Below, in pieces: positions 21,715 through 29,785 of a DNA stretch of 42,529 nt. The position numbers and the translations under genes are program-made. Location: positions 1 through 42,529 of the forward strand of contig SVNQ01000012.1 of assembly GCA_015066865.1 (NCBI GenBank). The letters are read 5' to 3'. Below the pieces are notes generated by a model. That model was not told the DNA's origin, did no database searches, and was given only the letters and a program-made list of their open reading frames with translations. This DNA comes from Ruminococcus sp. (GTDB lineage Bacteria > Bacillota > Clostridia > Oscillospirales > Ruminococcaceae). How positions within the stretch are numbered: position 1 is the stretch's first letter; each line of letters starts with the position of its first letter.

Positions 21715-23684
21715 TATTGCTTCATATAAAACTCACATTCATAACCATCTGCTCGAAGCAGAAGTCCCTCAGCCCAGTCCGGGGTCTGCTCCATCAGGTG
21801 GCATACCTGCTCCACGGAAGTGTCAGGATCGCACTCTACGATAACTTCATCGTGAACGTGTCCGACGATGTCCATGTCCTTCATAGCCGCCATAGCGTGC
21901 AGCAGAAGGTCTCTTGCTACACCTTGAGTAATGTTCTCGACCAGCTTGGCACCGTAGGTTCTCAGACGCAGCCACTTCTTGTTGTCTCCGACGCCCTCAT
22001 AGGTGATGATCGTCTTGCCGTTGTCGTCCTTCTCTACCTTTGGTCTGACGTAAGCAAGTCTGCGACCTGACGGTAACTCTATAAATAAAATGCCTATCTC
22101 ATAGGAGAACTTTAATCTACCGAAGGTCATGCTGCTCTGGTCAGTAATGACCTTGACAGCGACCGACTGAACATCGCTCCACAGCTTGACTATGTTGGGT
22201 GAAGTCTTTCTCCAGTCCTCCACAAGGGAGTATAATTCATCATCGGTGAGGTTCAGCTCAGTGCCGCCCATAGCCTTGATAGCACCGATAGAACCGCCAT
22301 AACCGCAGGCTAACTCAGCGATCTTGCCTTTCTGCCTCAAATGACCGTTAACGCCGTTTTTTTCTACAGGAACACCGAACATCTTTGCAGCACAGGCGCA
22401 GTAAATATCTTCACTGTTGGCAAAAGCCTCCATTCTCCATGTCTCACCGGCGAGCCATGAGATCACTCTCGCCTCGATCGCAGAGAAATCAGCTACAACG
22501 AATTTCTTTCCCTCCGGTGGGATAAATGCCGTTCGTATCAGCTGAGACAGTACGTCAGGAATATCTTCAAATCGTTCCTTGACAGCATCGAGATCTCCTG
22601 ACTTGATAAGACCTTTAATCTCAGAGAGGTTATCAAGATGATTCTGCGGCAGGTTCTGTAACTGGATAAGGCGACCTGCAAATCTTCCGGTTCTGTTAGC
22701 ACCATAGTAGCTGAACATTCCTCTTGCTCTGCTGTCCTCACATGAAGCATTCAGCATCGTATAATACTTACTGACCGAAGACTTGGAAAGCTGCTGATAT
22801 AGCATCAAAACCTCTTTAACATCATCAGGAGCAGTTGCTAATAATCCGGGCATGGACTTCTTGTCAAGGGAATCAGCCTCGATCCCTTGGCGCATGAGCC
22901 AGTCCTTCATCTGCGCCGGTGAGTTGGGATTATCAAGCCCCGTCAGTTCTTTCAGCTTCGGAAAAAGTTCCTTCTTGACGTTACTATCGAGCTCAACCGC
23001 CTTCTCAGCGAACCCGGTATCTACCAAAATGCCACGGTCGTTGATACGCTGGTCGATGTAGAATTCCTCCCAGATGAAGTCAGGGACAGGCATTTCCGAA
23101 AGCAGACGCTGGATCTTCAGCTCGACCTCAACGTCACGTCTGTTGTACTCGATGAATTCCTTCCACTTCTTTGGAGCATCGGACTTATCATAAAATAGCA
23201 GGTTTCCTTGTTTATCCTGATGAAGAGTACAAAAATATTTTATCAGGTCTTTGCCTTCGTCCAGTTTCTTTTCCTTTAAACGAAGCAGCTTACCCATACC
23301 ATCAAGGGAGGACATCATGCCGAGATATCTGCTGTGGATCATATCGCACTGCCATGATTCTGGGTCAATATAGTTTCCAACGGCATCTTCAAAATCCAGC
23401 AGATCGGGATAATTTCTGCGAAGGTAGACTGACAGGCAGACACGCTCGAAATTGACGTTAAAGGCTTTCTTGATGATACTCTTGTCGGTCAGGGCTTCCA
23501 ATATCGCATCGGGCAGCGTGTCGCCGTTGTCAATGTCAACTGTTGCGACCGGTCCGCCGTCGATGGAATAGGAAACGAGCAGCAGGTCGAAATACTTCGA
23601 TTCTGCATATCTGTAACCGCCGCATTCGCTGATGTCTTCGTCAGATGCGGTCTCAATATCTATCGTTAACTGTTTCATTTTCAT
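21714..23684 (-). CDS. polA: Phage-type DNA polymerase A (family A)
   Basis: 656 aa, lacking the 5' nuclease domain of host PolI as phage forms do. The 3'-5' exonuclease begins with LTIDIETASDEDI and shows KKAFNVNFERVCL and YNRRDVEVE. Polymerase motif A is KKFVVADFSAIEARV, motif B RQKGKIAELACGYGG and motif C HVHDEVIVE. All metal-binding acids are present. It is the last gene of the leftward element operon, after a serine recombinase, and should replicate the element autonomously. Confidence 0.93.
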   Translation of the reverse strand: MKMKQLTIDIETASDEDISECGGYRYAESKYFDLLLVSYSIDGGPVATVDIDNGDTLPDAILEALTDKSIIKKAFNVNFERVCLSVYLRRNYPDLLDFEDAVGNYIDPESWQCDMIHSRYLGMMSSLDGMGKLLRLKEKKLDEGKDLIKYFCTLHQDKQGNLLFYDKSDAPKKWKEFIEYNRRDVEVELKIQRLLSEMPVPDFIWEEFYIDQRINDRGILVDTGFAEKAVELDSNVKKELFPKLKELTGLDNPNSPAQMKDWLMRQGIEADSLDKKSMPGLLATAPDDVKEVLMLYQQLSKSSVSKYYTMLNASCEDSRARGMFSYYGANRTGRFAGRLIQLQNLPQNHLDNLSEIKGLIKSGDLDAVKERFEDIPDVLSQLIRTAFIPPEGKKFVVADFSAIEARVISWLAGETWRMEAFANSEDIYCACAAKMFGVPVEKNGVNGHLRQKGKIAELACGYGGSIGAIKAMGGTELNLTDDELYSLVEDWRKTSPNIVKLWSDVQSVAVKVITDQSSMTFGRLKFSYEIGILFIELPSGRRLAYVRPKVEKDDNGKTIITYEGVGDNKKWLRLRTYGAKLVENITQGVARDLLLHAMAAMKDMDIVGHVHDEVIVECDPDTSVEQVCHLMEQTPDWAEGLLLRADGYECEFYMKQ

Positions 23685-23700
23685 CTCTCCTTTTAGTGTG

Positions 23701-23725
23701 GGGGCAGCCGGTGTACAGCTGCCCC
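23701..23725. other. Intercistronic hairpin between recombinase and polA
   Basis: GGGGCAGC and GCTGCCCC (8 bp), 9-nt loop, flanked by CCCACACT on the coding strand. No T-run, so more likely an mRNA-processing or stability element than a terminator. Confidence 0.55.
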
Positions 23726-23732
23726 ATTTGCT

Positions 23733-25256
23733 TTAATCAGTGAAAATCTTCTTGGTGTCTCTGTCTACCTTGATGTTCTTTTTCAGCTTAACGGTGACAT
23801 CATCGCCGACCTCAATTCTGTCAATGGTATCGTTCAGGAAAGTGAGGGTATCTTCGTTGCATTCCTCTCTGACGTAGCCTGTGAACATATCCTTGATGAG
23901 GCACAGGTCATCCAGCGTGAAGACCTTCTTGGAAGCCTCGTACTCGCTGATGCGGTGGTCGATCTTCTTTATCTGCTCGTCCATGTTACCGATCTCGGTG
24001 ATGATAGACGGGATACTCTCCCCTCTTGCGACAACATCTAAAAGGTTCTTGCGTCTTTTCTCTACATCTGCCTTTTCACTGTTCAGGAGGGTGATCTGGA
24101 TGTCTATAGCCTCATTCTGTGACTCGCTGTACTCGTTGAGTCTCTGCAACAGTTCTTTGATGTTTGCAGGAGAGAAAATACACTCTCTCAGGCCGAAGGC
24201 GATCATATCATCGAGGTACTTCTCATTCACGGTCTTAGGAGTGAAACAGTCACAACTGAATTTGTACTGCTTGACCGGCTCGCCGTTCTTGTTGGTCTTG
24301 CTGTACTGCACCTTGCCTTTGAGAGGAGCACTGCATTTGCTGCAAAAGATCTTGCCGTTCATGGGGTAGAAGTTCTTGCCGTTGTGGTTTCTGATCTTGC
24401 TCTTGTTGTCTCTCAGACGCTCCTGCACCTTATTAAACAGCTCCTTGCTGACAATAGCAGGAACTCCACCAACAACGTGGTAATAGTCTTCTTTCAACTT
24501 GTGACTATTACGCATACCACGTAAATCTTTTCCAGACCTTTTGTTCCAGAAATAGTTGCCGCAGTACTTCTCGTTCTCAAGTATACTTTTTATAGATGTC
24601 TTGACAAACTTGTCCCCTTTTGCTGTTTTGTAGCCGTTGTTGTCGAGCCATTCGATGATCTTTTCATAACTCATACCGGTGGAATACATCTCAAATATGC
24701 GTTTCACCGCAGGTTCTTTTGACTTATCAATATTGAGTTTTCTGTCCGGACCAACGATATAGCCATACGGCGGTATCCCGCCGTTATGAACTAAATTTTT
24801 AGCATTAATCTTTAATCCTTTCATAGTTTCCTTACTGAGCCTTATCGAGTATTTCTCAGCTACTACAGCTTCTTCAAGAATCTCAGCCATATCGTCGGCA
24901 TTCATGGAATCAAGTCCATCCGTTGAAATTATCCTTATGCCCTTCAATGCAAGCTCATAAATGACATTCAGCTGCTCACGGGCGTTTCTGTTGGAGCGGT
25001 CATAGTGGTGGATCAGTATGATGTCTGCCTTTGGATCAGCCTCGATGTCTTTCAACATTTTGAGAAATCCGGGGCGGTTTTTCATGGTAGTACCGCTCTT
25101 AGCAACATCCTCATAGCTGCCGGTGATCTTGATGTTCTGCTCTTTCGCATAATGCCTTATAGCATCCGCCTGGGCGCTAAGGCTGTTATTGCCCACCTGA
25201 TTATGAGAACTAATACGACGGTACATATAGGCGTACCTGACATTATCATCTTTCAT
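23733..25256 (-). CDS. Large serine recombinase (resolvase/recombinase/zinc-ribbon)
   Basis: About 507 aa. The resolvase domain starts AYMYRRISSHNQVGNNSLSA (catalytic Ser in RxS) and contains ILIHHYDRSNRNAREQL. The Recombinase domain spans ~170-280 (GGIPPYGYIVGPDRKLNI). The zinc ribbon KIFCSKCSAPLKGKV with CDCF is followed by a coiled coil. ATG 25256 is preferred over the upstream in-frame ATG because AAAGGA precedes it. The insertion of a recombinase between DUF927 and polA genes, within one operon, couples mobility to replication. Its att sites are not identifiable here. Confidence 0.9.
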   Translation of the reverse strand: MKDDNVRYAYMYRRISSHNQVGNNSLSAQADAIRHYAKEQNIKITGSYEDVAKSGTTMKNRPGFLKMLKDIEADPKADIILIHHYDRSNRNAREQLNVIYELALKGIRIISTDGLDSMNADDMAEILEEAVVAEKYSIRLSKETMKGLKINAKNLVHNGGIPPYGYIVGPDRKLNIDKSKEPAVKRIFEMYSTGMSYEKIIEWLDNNGYKTAKGDKFVKTSIKSILENEKYCGNYFWNKRSGKDLRGMRNSHKLKEDYYHVVGGVPAIVSKELFNKVQERLRDNKSKIRNHNGKNFYPMNGKIFCSKCSAPLKGKVQYSKTNKNGEPVKQYKFSCDCFTPKTVNEKYLDDMIAFGLRECIFSPANIKELLQRLNEYSESQNEAIDIQITLLNSEKADVEKRRKNLLDVVARGESIPSIITEIGNMDEQIKKIDHRISEYEASKKVFTLDDLCLIKDMFTGYVREECNEDTLTFLNDTIDRIEVGDDVTVKLKKNIKVDRDTKKIFTD

Positions 25257-25292
25257 GTTATCAGATCCTTTCATAGCTTTAATTTATCTCAG

Positions 25293-25322
25293 GTGTGGGG
25301 GGGCGATCACTCGCCCTCACAC
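25293..25322. other. Intercistronic hairpin before the serine recombinase
   Basis: GGGCGA/TCGCCC nested in GTGTG/CACAC, overlapping the stop of the 67-aa gene. The CCCACAC flank is shared with two other hairpins of this operon. Confidence 0.5.
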
Positions 25323-25510
25323 TTGTTTTCGTGATTCATATCGGCTGCTGTTTCCGCATTAATGCGGTATAGCAGCTTGATTACACTTTCGGGGAGTTCT
25401 TCCCCTGATCTATCTGAAACAGTCTCCATACCGCTGTAGACATGGTAGCCGTTCTTAAAGTTAGTGTGCTTTAGGAAATCTCTCTTGAAGCGAAAATCCT
25501 TTATGGTCAT
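25307..25510 (-). CDS. Small protein of unknown function (67 aa)
   Basis: MTIKDFRFKRDFLKHTNFKN starts a basic N-terminus; the rest is acidic (ESVIKLLYRINAETAADMNH). Its start overlaps the DUF927 stop (ATGA), implying coupled translation. No family recognised. Confidence 0.55.
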   Translation of the reverse strand: MTIKDFRFKRDFLKHTNFKNGYHVYSGMETVSDRSGEELPESVIKLLYRINAETAADMNHENKCEGE

Positions 25511-27243
25511 GATTCATCAATTCCTTCGAAATGGGTAAGTATATACTCCAGTGTCATACAGCCGTCGTCCGAGTCTGCATCGTCCTTTGACAGTAAAATC
25601 TCATAGCAGCTTACAAGTACTCCGCCAAACCTCAGACGGTTTTTCAGTGCATTTTTCTTGCGTCTGAACAGGTACCCGGCAGTGTCCAGTTCCTTGATAA
25701 CAAGGTCCGGATCGGATGCACCGTAGTCGCTCAGTACCTTCAGGAACAATTCATCGATAAATGCAACGGAGCAAGTCTGCTCATCCTTCTTGATGCCCTC
25801 TGCATAGGGATGCAATACCGCATAGTTGACAAGGTGATGGTAGTATTTTCCAGCGATATCCGTAGTCTCACAAATTGTGCTGCAATTGTCAGCCATGAGA
25901 GCAGTTATCCCTTCGATGTCGATACTGACACCTAGCTTGGAAAGCTCCTGTCCGGCAAGCAGTATCACTGCATACTCGTTGATCAGTCTCTCAGCAAGGT
26001 CGAAAGTTGCTGCATCGTCGATTGCATTTCTCATGGTCTCTTTGCACTCATCGTACTGTTGTATCATTACATTGTGGTCGGCACTCAATAGCTGTTCTGA
26101 AAGTGCTTTACCCAATACACCGTAATTCTTACCACAGAAGTTGTGTATCTCATCACTATGCTTCCGGTTATCAGTAAATCCAAGCTCGAAGTTGAGAACA
26201 CGGACATCAAGCCCCTTATTGTGCATCTGACGGTCAGAAAGTAGTTTGCTCTCTGAGGAAGTGATTGCGATCAGCTTCCATGTATCAGGTGTTCTCAGGG
26301 CAGCACTGCTGTTGCATCGGCTCTTGTCCTGTTCGAGAGTAATCGTATAGAGCAGGCTTTCCATATTTATCCCAGAGGCTACCGTTGCCTCATCAAAGAG
26401 CTGAGGTACACCAAATTTGCTTGCCAAGTTCTTAATTATGGCGTTAAGAGTACCGAAGAACGGAATGTATATCTTCTTATTCTTCGGATCAGTAAAAACC
26501 GATGCCATTAATGTCTGTGCTGTACTCTTACCTGTGGTAGACTTACCATAGAAGGATACAATAAACGACATGAGCGGAAGATCGCAAGCAATGCCGAGGA
26601 AGGCAAGAAATAATGAAGCGCAGCTGCAGCACAGGGCGAACATGATAGCCGGATTGGTCAGCAGTTTGTTAAGTCCGCCGATGTATTCGGTCAGTGAAGT
26701 GTCGGTGTAGTACAATATCTGTGGATCCTCATCGTAGCCTCTGAATGTCAGCTTTTCGTCATTAACCATGAAACCCATGCCGCTGACCTGTTCTTCTGCC
26801 TTGAGATTTGCGATGCGTCGGAATAGATACTTACTGAGTTCGTCTGCGTATTTGATGTCCATCAGGAGACCGAATTTCGTAAGCCGTGATATGTCCTTCG
26901 GATGCAGAGCATCATAATCGACCTCAACAGGCTCATCGTTGATTCTGAGCCTTACATGGTAAACACTGTTCTTGTCCCTATACGCTGAAACGACCTCGAA
27001 CCAGCTGGAGAGCCATACCAAGCCTTGAAAGTTCTTGGAGTTCACCGCCAGCAGCAGACAATCTCTCTCAACCGGAATGACAGGATAGGTCAGCTCGCTT
27101 TGTGCTAAGTGCTGTAAAGTGTTTTTACTTACCGCTTTGCGCCCGAATGCACCGATTCCATCAAGTTCCTGAGAGGCATCAGCCCCAGTAGTGATGTCGG
27201 TGAGCTTCGGGATATTCGTTGGCTTATGTAGAGCCAAAAGCAT
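25507..27243 (-). CDS. DUF927-family replication ATPase
   Basis: About 578 aa. The DUF927 core has Walker A SFYGKSTTGKSTAQTLMASV (residue ~235), followed by NAIIKNLASKFGVPQLFDEA (Walker B region) and LIAITSSESKLLSDRQMHNK (sensor-like), then RVLNFELGF. Family members act as helicase-like ATPases in phage, plasmid and ICE replication. The N-terminal ~200 residues show no primase motif I can identify. TTG 27246 or ATG 27243 follow GGGG closely; I give ATG. It is the largest gene in the element after polA. Confidence 0.78.
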   Translation of the reverse strand: MLLALHKPTNIPKLTDITTGADASQELDGIGAFGRKAVSKNTLQHLAQSELTYPVIPVERDCLLLAVNSKNFQGLVWLSSWFEVVSAYRDKNSVYHVRLRINDEPVEVDYDALHPKDISRLTKFGLLMDIKYADELSKYLFRRIANLKAEEQVSGMGFMVNDEKLTFRGYDEDPQILYYTDTSLTEYIGGLNKLLTNPAIMFALCCSCASLFLAFLGIACDLPLMSFIVSFYGKSTTGKSTAQTLMASVFTDPKNKKIYIPFFGTLNAIIKNLASKFGVPQLFDEATVASGINMESLLYTITLEQDKSRCNSSAALRTPDTWKLIAITSSESKLLSDRQMHNKGLDVRVLNFELGFTDNRKHSDEIHNFCGKNYGVLGKALSEQLLSADHNVMIQQYDECKETMRNAIDDAATFDLAERLINEYAVILLAGQELSKLGVSIDIEGITALMADNCSTICETTDIAGKYYHHLVNYAVLHPYAEGIKKDEQTCSVAFIDELFLKVLSDYGASDPDLVIKELDTAGYLFRRKKNALKNRLRFGGVLVSCYEILLSKDDADSDDGCMTLEYILTHFEGIDES

Positions 27244-27264
27244 CAACCCCTTTCATATAATAGT

Positions 27265-27294
27265 TGCCGTAACCCCTTTTGCGGGGTTACGGCA
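27265..27294. other. Intercistronic hairpin before the DUF927 gene
   Basis: TGCCGTAACCCC and GGGGTTACGGCA are perfect 12-bp complements around TTTTGC. The strongest of the four operon hairpins; no T-run on the coding strand. Confidence 0.65.
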
Positions 27295-27301
27295 GTTCGT
27301 G

Positions 27302-27688
27302 TTACTCGTCGAGGGAGATCTTTTTAATGTTAGAAAAGGTCACCGTATCGCCTTCGGTGTTGCGAACAGTGAACTGGACCTTCAGCCCCTTGAAATCCTC
27401 GACATATTCGATATTTGCCTGTGAGATCAGCTTGGAGAAGGGATAGTTTTCCACCCAATCTCCGTCCACGGAGTTCTTAAACTCTGTGCCGTCCTCCAGC
27501 TCGAATACGAACATGACTCTGTCTCTATCCTCAGCCGTCTTATACCAGAAGGCATCGGTGATCGTACCCTTGTAGGAGCCTTCATCAATGCAGAAGGTGG
27601 ACTCCTTCGCGGTCAGCTTTCTGCCCTTGCCGCTCTTTGCGGTATCAGAAGTCTTTTCGTTAACAATTTCAATAAAATCAGCTTTCAT
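27302..27688 (-). CDS. Unknown element protein, beta-rich (128 aa)
   Basis: Alternating strands such as TFCIDEGSYKGTITDAFWYK and RVMFVFELEDGTEFKNSVDG suggest an OB-like barrel, and the C-terminus KGLKVQFTVRNTEGDTVTFS fits. Such proteins in PolA elements are often ssDNA binders, but I see no conserved motif. AAGGAG precedes the start. Confidence 0.6.
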   Translation of the reverse strand: MKADFIEIVNEKTSDTAKSGKGRKLTAKESTFCIDEGSYKGTITDAFWYKTAEDRDRVMFVFELEDGTEFKNSVDGDWVENYPFSKLISQANIEYVEDFKGLKVQFTVRNTEGDTVTFSNIKKISLDE

Positions 27689-27717
27689 ATTAATTACTCC
27701 TTATATGTAAGTGTGGG

Positions 27718-27741
27718 TGTGCCGGTTTCGGAACCGGCACA
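27718..27741. other. Intercistronic hairpin after the first operon gene
   Basis: TGTGCCGGTT and AACCGGCACA, 10 bp with a TCGG loop, followed on the coding strand by CCCACACTTA. Confidence 0.6.
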
Positions 27742-27762
27742 CATTATACGATATCCTGACTA

Positions 27763-28194
27763 TCAGTCGAAGCTAAGAAGAACGGTCGTAGAACCGTCTT
27801 CATCGGTCTGGACTGCGTCGATGCGTCCGCATCTGGTAGTGGTGTTAGGCTTAAACTCCGTACCCGATGCAATTCTCATAATCGTCTCGGCAAGAGACGT
27901 GGAATAGATGATTGCACCTTTACAGAATTCGTAAGCGCCAGCTGTGCCTTCAGGAACAACCTTAATAGCAACCTGTGTGTCGCTCATGAGAACCTTAACG
28001 AATCCGGGCTCACCAAGAGCAGAGTAGAGGGTCTTGCTTGCGCCGACCTTCCAGCTTCCACCGTTGTCGATGATTCTAAGCTCACCTTTTCTGTCAGTGT
28101 CTGCCTGGAGTTCCACAAAGCCTGAGAGATCCTTGTAACCCTCGGAACCGAAGGAAACCTTTTTGTAATTGTAACCACTGATTAATTTTGACAT
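27763..28194 (-). CDS. Unknown first gene of the PolA element operon (143 aa)
   Basis: MSKLISGYNYKKVSFGSEGY begins a beta-rich protein (GFVELQADTDRKGELRIIDN, QVAIKVVPEGTAGAYEFCKG). No family recognised; size and position suggest a DNA-binding accessory factor. I chose ATG 28194 since AAAGGAAGATTTTT precedes it; the open frame extends upstream into the structured leader and is not coding there. Confidence 0.65.
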   Translation of the reverse strand: MSKLISGYNYKKVSFGSEGYKDLSGFVELQADTDRKGELRIIDNGGSWKVGASKTLYSALGEPGFVKVLMSDTQVAIKVVPEGTAGAYEFCKGAIIYSTSLAETIMRIASGTEFKPNTTTRCGRIDAVQTDEDGSTTVLLSFD

Positions 28195-28209
28195 AAAAAT
28201 CTTCCTTTC

Positions 28210-28689
28210 AAAAAAAAATAATAAACAATTGAGCCTGAGTTTTACGTCCAAAATGCACCACAGCTGGCACTGCAGCACTTCCGTCCTGTGTGCCTGATAC
28301 TCAGCTGTCATCGCAGCAGCCGCCACAGCTGCTGTTTCGGAAAGAGCCAAAGCTCTTTGCCCGGCTACGGGTGAGACCCTGACTCAACGCCGCATCAACA
28401 CGGAAAGCATATGCACCTTCCGCATAGGATGTGGCTCTCCTGCCAAAGACGATCCCCCTGGGTATCAAGTCATGCATTTCGGAGCTATTCAATTGTCAAG
28501 CTACTGGAGGACCGTCAGCCAGATGGCTGGGCGGTCAGGGTGGATAACGGACAATGGCGTGACTGCCTGACGTTCGCCAGGCAAGTCTTGGGCGGGTAAC
28601 GGATGGTTGGTGACTGCTGCCACAGGGGATGCAGCCACAGGCGGATAACGAATGTAGCTCAGGTACTCGGTCCAGCCTTTCCCTTTGCT
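28210..28689 (-). ncRNA. Candidate large structured RNA leading the PolA element operon
   Basis: About 480 nt without a convincing gene. A closing stem pairs CCTGAG/CTCAGG (28234-28239 with 28658-28663). Hairpins inside include ACCG-CAGCC/GGCTG-CGGT (28511-28535), TGCCTG/CAGGCA (28565-28583), GCTGC/GCAGC (28616-28635), AAAGAGC-CAAA-GCTCTTT (28341-28358), CGGAA/TTCCG (28401-28422) and CAGCAG/CTGCTG (28315-28335). A nine-T run at 28218-28210 on the minus strand follows the closing stem, like an intrinsic 3' end. Size and complexity recall the phage-borne ROOL/GOLLD RNAs, but I cannot verify any match. Confidence 0.55.
28539..28652. repeat. Three imperfect ~51-nt repeats inside the structured RNA
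   Basis: The motif GGYGGRTAACGRA recurs at 28539, 28591 and 28640. The first two copies are each followed by TGACTGC and a hairpin with different sequence but the same position. Conserved boxes plus co-varying-looking hairpins point to repeated RNA modules. Confidence 0.55.
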
Positions 28690-28695
28690 GACTTA

Positions 28696-28704
28696 ATTGT
28701 AACA
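28696..28704 (-). promoter_or_regulatory. Extended -10 promoter for the structured RNA/operon
   Basis: The minus strand reads TGTTACAAT (28704-28696), an extended -10 (TGn-TACAAT). No good -35 is visible. It would start a transcript near 28689 covering the leader and the leftward element operon. Confidence 0.45.
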
Positions 28705-28794
28705 CATATTCTGCTCCATCTTCCATGACGCTATCCGGGAATTTTTTTGTAAAAAATAGAGCCGCCCATCTTCTGATATCATCCCCCCTTAGGG

Positions 28795-28955
28795 TAGACA
28801 CACTAAATCACAAAAGGTGTGAAACTCTAGGGGGGATTATTATGTCGAGAAGAAGAAAGCTACCAGGTGAAAAACGGATGGCTGAGGTACAAGAATACCC
28901 AAATGGAGAAGGCGGTTATCATACATCAGGATGTACAGACGATCCCCACGGTTGA
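28795..28955 (+). pseudogene. IS3-family transposase relic (left end and start of orfA)
   Basis: From ATG 28842 (GGGGGG 6 nt before) 37 codons read MSRRRKLPGEKRMAEVQEYP NGEGGYHTSG..., resembling the start of IS3-family OrfA (basic start, then VQEYLNGEGGY). The reading then drifts and stops. The upstream GTAGACACACTAAATCACAA with AGGTGTG looks like the left terminal inverted repeat. No orfB is present. Only the first ~165 bp of the IS remain. Confidence 0.6.
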
Positions 28956-29004
28956 ATTCAACAAAACATAACCAAATATGTCAGATCCTGTTATCTTTGG
29001 TTGG

Positions 29005-29033
29005 TTGACGAATATGCAACTATATGTTACAAT
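29005..29033 (+). promoter_or_regulatory. Promoter of the ABC transporter operon
   Basis: TTGACG (29005-29010), 17-nt spacer, TACAAT (29028-29033). One mismatch per hexamer. AAGGAGG follows at 29051, before the ATPase ATG. Confidence 0.7.
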
Positions 29034-29065
29034 ATTCATAGAAATCACACAAGGAGGTCAAAGCT

Positions 29066-29785
29066 ATGGAGATCGTAACACTCGACGGCATCTGCAAAAG
29101 CTATCCGGCGTTCCGGCTGAACCATGTCTCGTTTTCACTGGAAAGCGGGAAGATCACCGGCTTTATCGGACGCAACGGCGCGGGAAAAACCACCACAATC
29201 AAGTCCATGCTTAATCTCATCCACACCGACAGCGGAGAGATCCGTTATTTCGGATTGCCGCTGATCGGGCATGAAACGGAGATCAAGAAGCGGATCGGCT
29301 ATTCGACCGGAACGGTCAGTTGGTATCCGCGCAAGACCATCCGGCAGATCATTGACGTGACCCGGCGATTCTATCCGAACTGGGACGACAATGCCTGCCG
29401 TCACTACATGGAGCTGTTCTCGCTTGATGAGCGCAAAAAGCCGATGGAGCTGTCCGAAGGCATGAAGGTGAAATGCAACCTGCTATTTGCGTTGTCACAC
29501 GGTGCGGAAGTCCTGATCCTTGACGAACCGACCAGCGGACTTGACCCGTTCTCACGCGATGAATTGCTGGAGCTGTTTATGAAACTGAAAGAAAACGGCG
29601 TGACGATCCTGTTTTCGACACATATCACATCCGATCTGGAACGCTGTGCGGATAACATCATCTATATCAGTCACGGGGAGATTCAAGCGGACTGCCCCAA
29701 AACGGATTTCATGCAGAATTACGGAAAACCGGACGAAACACTGGAGGAAATCTTTCTGCGGCTGGAACGGGAGGCGAGAGCATGA
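29066..29785 (+). CDS. ABC transporter ATP-binding protein
   Basis: 239 aa. Walker A GRNGAGKTTTIKSML (residues ~35-50), signature ELSEGMKVKCNL (LSEGM in place of LSGGQ), Walker B VLILDEPTSGLDP and the H-loop FSTHIT. The family, near YtrB/EcsA, uses ATP to drive a two-gene ABC-2 exporter. The permease ATG overlaps the stop. An XRE-AbrB regulator closes the operon, suggesting self-regulation as in antibiotic-responsive ytr-like systems. Substrate unknown. Confidence 0.9.
   Translation: MEIVTLDGICKSYPAFRLNHVSFSLESGKITGFIGRNGAGKTTTIKSMLNLIHTDSGEIRYFGLPLIGHETEIKKRIGYSTGTVSWYPRKTIRQIIDVTRRFYPNWDDNACRHYMELFSLDERKKPMELSEGMKVKCNLLFALSHGAEVLILDEPTSGLDPFSRDELLELFMKLKENGVTILFSTHITSDLERCADNIIYISHGEIQADCPKTDFMQNYGKPDETLEEIFLRLEREARA

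Noticed and set aside
28535..28801. 88-aa frame over the start of the structured RNA
   Set aside because: No ribosome site, and the frame crosses the hairpin modules and the promoter.
28842..28955. 37-aa peptide upstream of an ABC transporter, considered as a RiPP precursor
   Set aside because: The N-terminal residues resemble IS3 OrfA and the upstream DNA resembles an IS end. There is no maturation enzyme beside it.
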